From Adiantum capillus-veneris (taxonomy: Eukaryota; Streptophyta; Polypodiopsida; Polypodiales; Pteridaceae): a stretch of DNA of 64,000 bases. Below, piece by piece: positions 20,940 to 31,614 of the stretch (position 1 is the stretch's first letter; each line of letters begins with the position of its first letter). The notes under the pieces are model-generated. The model was given only the letters and a program-made list of their open reading frames with translations, was not told where the DNA came from and made no database searches. The translations under genes were made by a program, and so were the position numbers. Location of the stretch: the NCBI GenBank assembly GCA_014529385.2, contig CM043960.1, positions 70,435,410 to 70,499,409 of the forward strand. Direction: 5' to 3'.

Positions 20940-22232
20940 GGATCGTCTCATGGAACGTGCAGGGACTTGATGGGCCCTAGTTTCAGCGTCAGCGGGGCCG
21001 ACTACGTCAGGAGCTTTAGTGATGCCTTGTGGGCAGAGAGATTGATCTCCTTATGCTTCAGGAGCACCATCTGTGTGAGAGCCGCATTAGACATTGTGGT
21101 CAGCTCTTGTGTGGACGATATAATACTTTTTGGCCAGCTACTTTTGGACCTGGAGGCATCTAGGGTGGGGTATGTATGACTATTGCGGATTCTTTGCAGT
21201 AGGCCATTATGGGCAGAGGGATTAGTGTGCTAGGCAGGGCTCAATGGATTACTATGCAGGTTCAGAGTTGCCTTGTGGGCTTCCTGAACATCTATGCACC
21301 CAATGTGGCAAGTGCTTGAGCAGAGTTTTGGTCACAGATAGTTGAGTCTCTGCTGTAGGCTGAACACCGGTCCATAGGGGGGGACTTCAACATGTTGGAG
21401 GACCCTTCTAATAGGATTGGTGGCAGCCATGCTATTGTGCATGGAGTTGAGTTGGCAGCTTGGGAGAGGTTTTGTATGACTCTAAGGGTCTCGGATGTTT
21501 GGCAACACTCTAGTTTTGTGAGGCCCTCAGATAGCCTTGCCTTCTCTCGTTCGGACCGCAGAGTGGGAGGAGTGAATCTATCGTGGATAGATTGCTTCTA
21601 CACTAGTGACCATTTCAGTGACTTGGGAGGGACAGTTGGCATTCTGGGAGGGACTTCCTTCTCGGACCATGCACCAGTAACCCTCACAGTGGCAGACAGG
21701 CAGAGGAAAGGGAGCACGATGCTTCACATCCCAGAGAGGGTCTTGTTGGACTCTGCACTCAAAAAGAGAGTAGAGGCTCTCTAGACAGAGAGCTTGGTTA
21801 GGCACGATTCTCCTATTGACAGAGTGGCCTTAGGACTAGCTCAGATTAGTCGTTTCTTTCTCCAGGAGTCTTTGGCTCGCCGGGTTGCAGCGAGAGAGGA
21901 GGAGCAACATCTCAGATGGGGCATTGCTTCGTTGCAAAGGATGCAGGAACAGCATCCAGACAGGCCTTGGTTGGAGGAGCAACTACAACAGGCTTGTCGG
22001 GAGCTTGTTAGCACCGAGGAGTGGCAGCATGAGTTTGCTTTCCATCGACAGGCATCTCAATGGACATAGGTGGACGATAGAGTGACTGGTGCTTTTTTCG
22101 AGGCAGTGGGACCTCGGCATTCACATGCCAAGGTCAGTCAGTTGAGGAGGCCCGACGGGTCAGTTGCTTCTGAGCCCGAGGATATGCATGGAGTTGCTAC
22201 TAACTTTTACAGTGAGTTACTGTCTACAGAGC
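20936..22232 (+). pseudogene. LINE ORF2, N-terminal part: endonuclease
   Basis: It starts M-R-I-V-S-W-N-V-Q-G-L, the first strand of the AP-endonuclease fold, with ATG overlapping the ORF1 stop. L-Q-E-H follows near 21057, G-G-D-F-N-M near 21383 and S-D-H-A-P-V near 21664, which are catalytic motifs of L1 endonucleases that nick the target. It has several in-frame TAG stops and two or more TGA stops. Translation ends at T-E-P (22229-22231 and on), where transposon A begins. The protein resumes at 34381. Confidence 0.9.
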
Positions 22233-22265
22233 CATTAGGGCCAAAAACGACTCAAAAAGGGCTGT
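22233..22265 (+). repeat. left terminal inverted repeat of transposon A
   Basis: It begins CATTAGGGCCAAAAACGACT and matches the right end over 33 bp with a single C/T difference. It starts directly after the LINE codons T-E-P. Confidence 0.95.
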
Positions 22266-22669
22266 TTGTTAATCTAAGGATTAAGGAATAGTGCAATAGT
22301 TATTTGACACGTATACAAAAGTATGGCACTCTTGTCTCCTCTATTGTGGGTTTTGGTGGTCCTATTTTGACGGAGAACCGCTAAATGTCTTGATCACAAG
22401 GCTGAAACTGCTATATTTAGGTGCTTTCGACGAGAGAGCTCATTAAATTTGTGGCTCAAAGCAATGAAGTCTCGTCTTTCATTCTATTTTATATTTCACA
22501 AAAGCGTTGTCAAAAGATACGAAATCTATGTCAGAAGGCTCTCAAAACAAGAGCATTAATGACAAATCACCTACTTTTTTCAAACGTATACCTTTCTCGC
22601 TCTCTAGTTTGTGAGAGGTTTTAAGTCTTTCCGTCTATACTTTCTTTCTTCTCTAATCTCTGAGTTTCC
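22266..22669. other. left subterminal region of transposon A
   Basis: About 400 AT-rich bases lie between the terminal repeat and the first gene. Short ORFs here show no motifs. It probably holds promoter and transposase-binding sequence. Confidence 0.5.
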
Positions 22670-25600
22670 ATGGAGTCTTTTGCACGTTGCCCTTCACATA
22701 ACATAACTTCTTGTGACTTTCATAACGTTAGAGAGGATGGTCTTTGGAAGTCCATATCTTTTCGTGTGAATGACTGGGTAACAATGCTTCCTTCATGCAA
22801 AGGTGTACACAGAGTGAAGAGAACTAAACGCGATAAATTAAAAAACCATTGGAAAGGTCGTGTTCTTGCTTTCAAAGTGACCGACAATGGCTGGCTAGCT
22901 AAGGTTCAACATGTGTACATGGCCAAGGATATGGTGTTAGACTGGGAAGAACATCCCACACTGCATTCTTACTGTAAGTACAAAAAAAACTATTTGATAC
23001 AGGGAATTTTTTTCATTATCCCATTGTTTTTCTCATTTTTTGATTCCATTCCAGATATATTTCTTTCAACAGCTGTGGAATGGAAGCCTGTGGAGAGTCT
23101 AAGTGGGACGTTCAAAGCAATGCATAAAGGGATTGCAGATGCTATGTATGCTGACAAGCCACCTTCCTTTTACAAAACAATGGATTTGTTTGTCTATTTT
23201 GCAGAATACAAAGTTCCATCACGAGAAGGTGCATATGGAGAACTACATCAGTTACCCGTTCCCACCATAAGTTCACTTGATTGGGAAGCTCCTGATGCAT
23301 GTACTATATCAAGCTTCAAATCCAAGATCAAAGAAGACATCCTTAAAGCTATGTCTCCGGGCAGGCAGGGATTTCAAAATGACGTGATCACACTATAATT
23401 TCAGGTTAATAACAATAGAAATGCAAAATAACAAATATTATGTTAATTGACATTCATCTTTTTTGACCTGCAAGGAGACTTGGAGACCGGCTAAAGGCCC
23501 GCCGGGCTAAGTAGTTAACCCGCCGGGCCCGCCGGGTAAAGCCACTTCCCCGCCGTGCCCGCCGTGGCTATATAAAGACGACGCCGGTGCTTGTCTTTTT
23601 CACAAGAGAGGTACATTGAAAAGTCTTCTTCACCAAACTTTCTGGCAGCTTTCCACATTCTCAAAGCAGTGTAGCGGTAATTTTTTAATCCCTTCCTTAT
23701 TTTATTGATGTTTTTTTGAGTTTTTTGCGTTAAAACTCAAAGGTATAAAATTTCTTTTATCAAATCATCGTACGTGGATGCACTGGCATATGGTTGCAAT
23801 GGCGGCTAGGTGTGTCATTGCAAAAGCGTACGATGATTATGTTTTATATTGCTCCCAGTCATTCATGCTTCGGCACATGGTTGCAATTGCGACTAGGTGT
23901 GTTGCTGCTAGATTGACGGTAGCATCTATTTGAAAGAAGTCACCGTGCGTGGATGCACTGGCACATGGTTGCAATTGCGGCTAGGTGTGTCATTGCAAAA
24001 GCGTAGGGTGACTATGTTTTATGTTGCTCCCAGTCATTCATGCTTCGGCACATGGTTGCAAATGCGACTAGGTGTGTTGCTGTTAGAATGACAGGAGCAT
24101 CTGTTAGAAAGAACTCACCGTGCGTGGATGCACTGGCACATGGTTGCAATTGTGGCTAGGTGTGTCATTGCAAAAACGCAAGATGACTATGTTTTATGTT
24201 GCTTCCTGTCATTCATGCTTCGGCACATGGTTGCAATTGCGACTAGGTGTGTTGCTGCTGAATGACGGTAGCATCTAATGCATGAATGTGTGCTCAAATA
24301 ATTTCATAATGTTTCATATGCTTGAATCTTGAAAGAAGACATCGTGCGTGGATGCACTGGCACATGGTTGCAATTGCGACTAGGTGTGTCATTGCAAAAG
24401 CGTAGGATGACTATGTTTTATGTTGCTCCTAGTCATTCATGCTTCGGCACATGGTTGCAATTGCGACTAGTGTGTTGCTCAGTATGCTATCTCTTCTTTC
24501 AAGTATTATTCAAACCAAACATTAGTGTTATAATCAATATCACACACAAGCGTAGTAGTGAAGCCTGAAGGGAATAACCTCAATCTACTCAAACATGAGC
24601 AAGCAAATACAACGGTGAATCAAATATGTGATCATTCCATCCCAAAAGTAGAGATATCGACCCAAAGATTCACCTTCCTGCCCCTTTCATGAATCAGTCC
24701 AGTCCAAAAAAGAACTAATGACCCATGATTGGAGCTCTAATTGAAATAGCAAGCAAATATAGCGGTGAATCAAACATGTGATCAGTCCATCCCAAAAGTA
24801 GAGATATCGACCCAAAGATTCATCTTCCTACCTCCTTTCATGAATCAGTCCAGTCCAAAAAAGAACTAATGACCCATGATTGGAGCTCTAATCGGAATAG
24901 CAAGCAAATACAACGGCGAATCAAACATGTGATCAGTCCATCCCAAAAGTAGAGATATCGACCCAAAGATTCACCTTCCTACCTCCTTTCATGAATCAGT
25001 CCAGTCCAAAAAAGAACTAATGACCCATGATTGGAGCTCTAATCGGAATAGCAAGCAAATACAACGGTGAATCAAACATGTGATCAGTCCATCCCAAAAG
25101 TAGAGATATCGACCCAAAGATTCACCTTTCTATCTCTTTTCAAGAATCAGTTCAATCCAAAAAAGAACTAATGACCCATGATAGAAGTTCTAATCAATAT
25201 AGCAATCAATTTAGCAAATATAACGGTGAACCAAACATGAGATTAGTCCATCCCAAATGTAGAGATACCGACCCAAAGATTCACCTTTCTACCTCCTTTC
25301 AAGAATCAGTTAAGTCCAAAAAAGAACTAATGATCCATGATCAGAGTTTCATTAAGTTTTAATTTTTTTAAAAGACTATTCATTCTTTTACCTTTAGTTT
25401 TTCTTCTAAATTTTAAAGGATGACCAAATTTAGAGGAAGCGGTGATGTGATGTGATGTCTACTACAGGGTTATATAGAGCCGCCAAATATGGAGGGGGTA
25501 CATGACGGGGCCGGCGGGATTCTTGCTTTGCCCGCCGGGATTCATAATATGCCCGCGGGCCTGCCGGGGTTTGTGGTTGCCCCGCCGGTTCTACGTTTTC

Positions 25601-26284
25601 TACCGGTTTTCGTAAGTCATGACATTAGATATGTTATTAACATGAAAAAAATAGTGATAATAACAACAATAATTAACATTTAACAAAATGCATCATCGCG
25701 TAATTAAATTCCCTGCGGGCAGGATATCAAGAAGGATTAAAGTTCAATGGTTCTTGCCTATACATGTCTTTGTGGCATGTTTCAAAACAATGGATTTGCA
25801 GAGGACAAAGACGATGTGGCTTAATAAAAGACTTTCTATGACTGAACTGGATAATGTTCTTGGAGACGGATGGAGCACCAAAGAAACTTTCCATATTGGT
25901 GACAATATTAGTTGTAGAGTAAGCCCAAAGTCTATATCTATCTCATATCAACTATGTCGTCAATCATTAGTTCTGGGCTACGACTATAGGAGATGGAGAA
26001 GCAAATTAGGTAGCTGGGTTCCTCTCGACTCTGAGGAAAATTGTCCAGATTTTAAACTAAAGGTCACAGTCCATCCACACACCGAGTACAGAAGCCTGAT
26101 AGTAACAACAAATTGGAGACTAAATGATGTTAGAGAATCTCTTGAGTTTCTTGATGAAACATCTCCCGAGTATAGATTCAAAGTGGATGAAATTGTGGTG
26201 AGCACAAGGATGGAGAATTCAACCTCTTGCATCACATGCCTTTCCCCAAAAAGAGTTGTATTTGAGCCACTTGCAAGGACTTGA
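22670..26284 (+). pseudogene. SH3/BAH-like plus ubiquitin-like protein, split by a repeat block (element A)
   Basis: The first part (22670-23398) has R-V-N-D-W-V-T-M-L-P, then W-K-G-R-V-L-A-F-K-V, a beta-rich pattern that could be an SH3-like (Tudor or BAH) fold. A probable intron lies near 22974-23053 (GTAAGT...TTCCAG), and a helical part with A-Y-G-E-L and P-D-A-C-T follows. The second part (about 25770-26284) has K-L-G-S-W-V-P-L and then a ubiquitin-like stretch ending W-R-L-N-D-V-R-E-S-L-E-F-L. The homologue in element B (50860-52258) runs through without the 2.1-kb repeat block, so the block is an insertion here. The fold assignments are by eye. Presence in both elements argues for a function. 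Confidence 0.65.
23480..25620. repeat. inserted repeat block with two tandem arrays between CCCGCCGGG-rich ends
   Basis: The block sits inside the first gene of element A. Both ends are rich in CCCGCCGGG (left 23500-23565, right 25497-25600). A TATA box points right at 23569-23577 and another points left at 25468-25479, so transcription would converge. Array 1 (23769-24480) has four copies of a roughly 175-bp unit that contains the sub-motif CACATGGTTGCAATTGCGAC twice. Array 2 (24598-25345) has five copies of a roughly 150-bp unit with ATCGACCCAAAGATTCACCT. No ORF is credible. It may be a nested non-autonomous element or a double-strand RNA source. Confidence 0.8.
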
Positions 26285-26496
26285 AAAAACAAGTTCAATA
26301 TTGTAATCATTTTGCAAATATATTTATCTTTTCTCTACTTATGTTGTTTTAAACTTACATGACATCATGATACACATTTAAGAATCGACAGTTGGTATTA
26401 AGTATTTGAAGTACAAAATTATGAATCACCAAAGGGTATATATATATGTTCATATGGACAAAATGAACAAAAGTGTACATACATTTTGTGGACTAT

Positions 26497-28058
26497 TCAA
26501 TCATGAAATTTCACTTTTATTTTTGCTTGAGAGGATTCTGCATCCTGAGAGACCCTTTTTCTTTTGTGTTCAGAAGGGGGTGAAAGTTCAGGAGTGGGTG
26601 GTGGTGGTGACTTGGCAGGGGTTGGTGCTTTGGGCTCCTTAGGACTGGCTGGCTTGGGTGATATGGCAGCTTTCTTTGACAACATGAATGGTAGCTTGAA
26701 AGGTGAGCTAGGTGCCTCCCCCTTATTGTTCTTAAGTGTACGATGCTTTTGAACCTTGAATTTCAATGGTGAGTGGAATGGATGGCCCTTTGTATCTGCT
26801 CTTTTTTTTTGCAGGGCTCTTAGTGGGACTCTTCCCCTTGGCAGGACTCTTCTTGTGATCATTTTTCTTTGTATGGATCTTCTTTGCAGGACTTTTCTTC
26901 TTTTGATCCATTTTCTTTGCATCCAAACCTTTGGTGGTTCTACCTTTCTTTGGTGGCAAAGGAGAATCTGGATCATTTGGAGTTACTGATCTTTCCAAAA
27001 CCATAGAAACATCCTTCTCTCTCACCCACGTGACCCAAGACTCTGGATAGTCATGGAACTGAAAAAAATAGAAAAAGGAACTAAAGGACATGACATACAT
27101 ACATAAAACATCAAAATAAATACATGAACCACACTTACAGTGAGTGTAGTCATCCAGCACCTTGACTCAAGATATCTCCATGCATTTGCAAGAACCCTCC
27201 ATCCACAAGATGTTGAGTCTGTCTGTAAAGGCACTTTTTGATTGTAGTACTTGAAAGCTTCTATATTGTAATCCTTATTTGTGGTACTCAGGTGACCAAC
27301 AATAAGTTTGGCAGCACTGCAAGAAGACATTGAATCAAAAAGCTACTAATAGAAAACAATGGGCCATCATCAAGCATAGATTATGCTTCATACTTACAGT
27401 TTACTTTTCCCATGGATACTTGACAATGAATTCATAAATATAATATCTTTCTCCAAAAGATTGAAGATAATAAGACTCCAATGTCCTCTACAAAATAAAA
27501 AACAATTAGCTAAGAATACCACAAAATGTTAAAAATAACATGTAAGAAGTTAAGAATTACCCTTCAACATAGGGGTATAATATGTAATTGCAGGTCAGCA
27601 TGTTAAAATCATCAAAAAAACTTGAAAGGGTTCCTTGCTTGTTGAAAAGGCACTGTGTCACTAGAGGGTCAAGTATGGCAATTTGCATAGCTAGAGCCTT
27701 TGGAAGATCCCTCATAAGACACCTGGAAAAGGAAACACAAGCCCCAATGAGCCCCTTGTGCCTGTCTGCCTTGCACATGCACTAATAATTAGCAAAGCAA
27801 CACATACCTAAGACAGATATAGAGCACAGTGTCACCAAGCTCAATGTTGGGATTTACAAGCATACTTGTGTCTTGAGGGAATATGTCCAAATATGTCTCA
27901 GTATCTCCAAACAAGGAGACATCCACCACCATTTGGCCTGTGACTTTTTCATAAAGAAGAGAGTTGGATGCTCTTAAAGTTTCAGCTTGCTCTTTACGGA
28001 TAGCATCCTCGGATATCATGTCTTGCTCCCTCTCAACTTCCTTTCTTGCTTTAATATC
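26497..28058 (-). pseudogene. C48 (Ulp1-like) cysteine protease part of the H3 gene, with SPxK tail
   Basis: It is in the same frame as the H3 ORF, after one TAG at 28059-28061. Exons end near 27809 (G-D-T-V-L-Y-I-C-L-R, donor GTATGTG), 27565, 27407 and 27145. Motifs follow the C48 order: Y-P-Y-V-E-G-H-W-S-L-I-I with the catalytic His, I-I-F-M-N-S-L where Asn replaces the usual Asp, and Q-T-D-S-T-S-C-G-W-R-V with the oxyanion Gln and catalytic Cys. Such enzymes remove ubiquitin-like modifiers. The last exon is very basic with K-S-P-A-K and S-P-T-K-S-P repeats as in linker histones. A run of nine A (minus strand, near 26805) probably shifts the frame, because the conserved basic, proline-rich tail continues in another frame to 26497. 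Confidence 0.78.
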
Positions 28059-28634
28059 CTAGGACTTTCTTGTCTCGTACTCATGTGTAACATCCTCAAT
28101 GACAACCCCAGAATATTTCTGCTGCCTAGAAGGAGGGATGTTTAAAATTTGGAAGGTTCTAAGATCCTCACTAGGAATGAGCTCAAGAGCCTTATCAAAC
28201 TTGTACCTAAGACTTGACACAAGCTCAAAATCTTTGCTCATAAGTGTGACCCTGTGAGAAAATGCAGCTGCAATGTAGCTATCATTCATAAAGTCTATGA
28301 GAAAATCCTCAGGAGCTTCCTGAAGGCACATCACAGCTTGAGATTGCCACCTTACTGAGACAAAAGTTTTGATATTCATCATGCTTACAAGTCTATCAGA
28401 TATCTCCTTGACAACTCTCATGAAAGAGAGCTTTGGAATCAGTAGACAAGTAGACTTTTGTGATTTTCTTATTTCTCTTAGGGACTTCACCTGATAATTC
28501 AATCTTTTTCTGGCATTGGGCCTCTGACGAGGTAGTGGAGGGGGTGCTTTCTCTGCATCTTTCTCAACATCACCTATTTCTGGATCAGTTGGGGCTTGGT
28601 AAACCTTCCTTGCAGTTTGCTTAGTCCTCGCCAT
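28059..28634 (-). CDS. Histone H3 variant with CENH3-like features (element A)
   Basis: The first nine residues after Met are A-R-T-K-Q-T-A-R-K, identical to H3 including K4 and K9. Residue 10 is V, so S10 is absent, and the rest of the tail is unlike H3. The histone fold starts near residue 51: S-L-R-E-I-R-K-S-Q-K-S-T, L-L-I-P-K-L-S-F (LLIP is typical of plant CENH3; H3 has LLIR), V-V-K-E-I, a helix 1 to helix 2 stretch about 8 residues longer than in H3, L-Q-E-A-P-E-D-F-L, and H-R-V-T-L-M-S-K-D-F-E-L near 128-139, again closest to CENH3. The usual C-terminus A-R-R-I-R-G-E-R-A is replaced. It reads 191 codons to a TAG, after which the frame continues into a protease. The start at 28634 is chosen because it gives the exact H3 N-terminus. 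A host CENH3 captured long ago is one possible origin. Confidence 0.9.
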   Translation of the reverse strand: MARTKQTARKVYQAPTDPEIGDVEKDAEKAPPPLPRQRPNARKRLNYQVKSLREIRKSQKSTCLLIPKLSFMRVVKEISDRLVSMMNIKTFVSVRWQSQAVMCLQEAPEDFLIDFMNDSYIAAAFSHRVTLMSKDFELVSSLRYKFDKALELIPSEDLRTFQILNIPPSRQQKYSGVVIEDVTHEYETRKS

Positions 28635-28689
28635 TTGGGTAAAAGAACACACCACGTGACAGACGCTTAAGCCCCAACCTTCAAGATGT

Positions 28690-29885
28690 TTCTATCGCGC
28701 CATGTGTGAGGAGAAGGGTGACAACACGACGCGATAGAAGGGTGACCCAGGCTCTGGAATAGGTCCGTATTGCGTCGTATGTGATCACCGGAACCTCCAA
28801 AAAAAATCTCACAAAACGCCTTGTACGACGCGATAGAGGGCGCAACCACACCTTAGAACATCACCGTATCGCGTCGTATGCGAGGTGTGAAATCTTTAAG
28901 TAAGCTGAGCAGAAACCCCCGCACTACACGATGTGAGCCTCACTTGACCATTGCAACATACGCCTATCGCGTCGTATGGGATGCCATGAGTATTCCAAAA
29001 AACAAGAGTTTCACAATGCGATAGAAGGCACACAAACACCTTAGGACATGGTATAGAGCGTCATATGCGAGTTGTGTAAACTTTTAATTAGCCGAGCAGC
29101 AACCCCCGTACGACGCGATGAGAGGCTCACCGAGACTTTGCAACTTGCGCCTATCGCGTCGTAAGGGATGCTAAGAGTATGGGAAGCGATAGAAGGTGCG
29201 CCCACATGCCCAACACATCCGGTCGCGTCGTTTGAGAAGAAACTTGGATTGGCTTAGTGGACGGAGGACTCGAAGTGCGGGTAGTTGAGGACGACACGAT
29301 GCGAATGTCGAGTATGGGAGAAAGCACAAAATGAGCACGTGGCAAGGCTTTATATACATAAGACAGTCCGTAAGACGACCATTGTGCGCAGGCCACGTGG
29401 CACGTGTGCATGGTTGACACGTGTCACTAACGGTCATATTTCGGATGTTATATAAAGCTTGGTCTCAAATTTTAAGAATGTTGCACGTTCACTTGTCGCA
29501 TACGATGCGAGATATTATCCATTTTTGTGTAATCCTTTCGTCCCGCACGATCTCATCCTTTGCAATTACACATCGGTGGTCCCTCCCCTACCGCATCTTT
29601 CGGGCCCTTATCGCTTCTTGTTTGCTTTGTTGTGGCTTTGTCTCGTACGACGTGCAGGGAAGCAGTTCCAAAGGCTCGGTCCAGCGCCTATCGCGTGGTT
29701 CGGGGTTGTTTTACGTTTTGGTGTGGCTTTGTCCCGCACGACGCGTAGGGAGGCACTTCCAAAGCCTGGGTCCAACGCGTATCGCGTGGTCTGGGGTTGT
29801 TCGTTTTGCCGTGGTTTTGTCCCGCACAACGCGTAGGGAGCAAGTTCCAAAGCTTGGGTCCAACACGTATCGCGTGGTTCGGTGT
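28690..29885. promoter_or_regulatory. divergent promoter with iterated TATCGCGTCGTA motif
   Basis: A leftward TATA box (GTATATAAAG, minus, 29348-29357) and a rightward one (TATATAAAG, 29449-29457) lie about 100 bp apart between the H3/protease gene and the I-N-G-x-E-Y gene. On the H3 side (28690-29290) at least ten copies of TATCGCGTCGTA or its complement occur, in a roughly 188-bp higher-order repeat. On the other side (29628-29885) three copies of a roughly 87-bp unit contain TATCGCGTGGT and GCACGACGCGTAGG. The motif is CpG-rich in an AT-rich neighbourhood. This looks like an array of binding sites for one protein, possibly encoded by the element. Confidence 0.75.
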
Positions 29886-29932
29886 ATTTCTGTACCTTGT
29901 ACCTAGCTTCACCTGTCGACTTTTCCTCTACC

Positions 29933-31519
29933 ATGATTGAAGGCCGGGAGGAGATTTTGGAGGAGAGTCCAAGTGAGAAACTATTGGTGGCTGTGATGGA
30001 TGGTGGTGACATGGAGGTGTACACCAAAGCATATGAAATATTCAACCCTGTGTTTGATCTTGCAGCTTTGTTAGACCATTTGAAAGACTTCTTGGCAGAA
30101 GAATTCAAAGAGTTTGAAGAAGCAGTTGAAGGCAAGTGTTTGGTTTTAGATGGGAAGGCTTATTGTCATCTAACCGAATATACTACAAACTCAATTGAGA
30201 AGAGCAAAGTAACAAGGAGGTTTGGAAGATTTTCTAAGAAGACTTCCTTTGTTTGTCCACCTACCATTTCTTGTCAATTACATTTAAAACCTTGTAACTT
30301 TGTTCCAAAAGAAGTTTCTTTTCTTTTCTTTTTGTTCCTTAAAGTTGACATGCAAGGCAAAGCTGATGAAGTGAAAGATACAGATAAGGCAACAAATAAA
30401 AATGTTTCCACAGTTTTGCAGCTTGAGAAAAGGGAAATTCTAGAATAGGAGGAAGTTGATGTTGCAGCTGAGGAGCAGGAGAGTGCAAATTTTGATGTTG
30501 CTCAATTTAGAGCCAGTACTGTCATTGATGAGCCAACAGATGAGGTAGAGGTATCTGAAGCTTCCCTTACTATTCCAAACCTTCCCCACTTCTTTATCAA
30601 TGGGAAAGAGTATATTCCTCTCCATCATATCCAGTGTTTGCTTAATATGAGGGAGGACTACTGTATTGCAACCATTTCTGAAGCTTCTGAGGTGGCCAAA
30701 GATTTTATTAACACAGAAGAAGAGTCAAAAGAGGAGTTTTTGGCACTTGATCTTCATACATCGAATAAAGATTTTTTGCCTGCTCTTGATGCACTTGCTC
30801 TATGCATGAGAAGAGTGGAAGAGGAAAAACCTTCCCTCAAATATGAGGATTTTGAAAAGAGGCTTGTTGAGCTTGGCATCCAATCTTTTGGCAGAGACTT
30901 TAAGCTGAAAAAAATTGGAAAGGAAGTTGACATAAGAGAGATGACCGGATCATGCAATCTCCTTCAAGAAAAAGTCATTGCCAAAGATGAATTGCAAAAG
31001 GTGATCTCCCTACTAAAATATTTCTTTTTTTTCAAGTTAGTTTTAATTACTCATTGTCTTGTTTTGCAGATTGAACTCCTTGACAATGACAATTTTCTTG
31101 GGAGAGCTAAAGGCTCGAGAGGGAAAGCAATAGAGGGCTCTTCAAGAAGGGATGCCTCCTCTCTCATGCACTACATGCCTACATTGGATAGTGCCACCTT
31201 CTGTGCTTTCCACATGCAGTATTCTGAAGATCCTGAGTTGCCAATGTTTGCAATGAAGATATTGTCACGGTTTTTAGGGTACACTCCCCTTCAAATCGAT
31301 GCAAACAAGATCATGCTACTTGAGAGGGCAACAACACTTCGAATGTTTGGATATGCTGCAGGATTCAATGCCTCAAGAGCAGGATACTTTCTTTGCTACT
31401 CTAGCTATGCAGCAGCAGCTGAGGAGACAAATGTCAACCTTCTTGGGGGCTATAAAAGAAGAAAGTTTTTGAGATATAGGGGTGACATGCCTAGAGATAT
31501 TAAAAAAATCAAAAACTGA
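29933..31519 (+). pseudogene. I-N-G-x-E-Y helical protein (element A)
   Basis: The frame from ATG 29933 to TGA 31517-31519 has only one interruption, TAG at 30446-30448 (CAG to TAG is likely). A TATA box lies about 480 bp upstream. The product is acidic and mostly helical. Near 30598-30640 it has F-I-N-G-K-E-Y-I-P-L-H-H, which aligns with V-I-N-G-E-E-Y-L-F-L-H-D in the element B homologue. A 69-bp candidate intron (31001-31069, GTGATC...TTGCAG) stays open. The C-terminal part has P-M-F-A-M-K-I-L-S-R-F-L-G-Y. The I-N-G-x-E-Y stretch has a KilA-N/Bro-like look, but I do not claim that family. The role is unknown. Confidence 0.7.
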
Positions 31520-31614
31520 TGTAAATTTGACAATTTTTTGCACCAAAACATCTTTTTTGAATTTGGATCTCTTTAGAAAGATTTAGTACAAAGTTTCAAA
31601 GTGAAGCATTAATC

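Noticed and set aside
23769-25345. CRISPR array
   Set aside because: Units are 150-175 bp tandem repeats without unique spacers, in a eukaryotic transposon.
29421-29906. ORF of 161 codons upstream of the I-N-G-x-E-Y gene
   Set aside because: It translates the 87-bp promoter repeats and shows repeated peptide words only for that reason.
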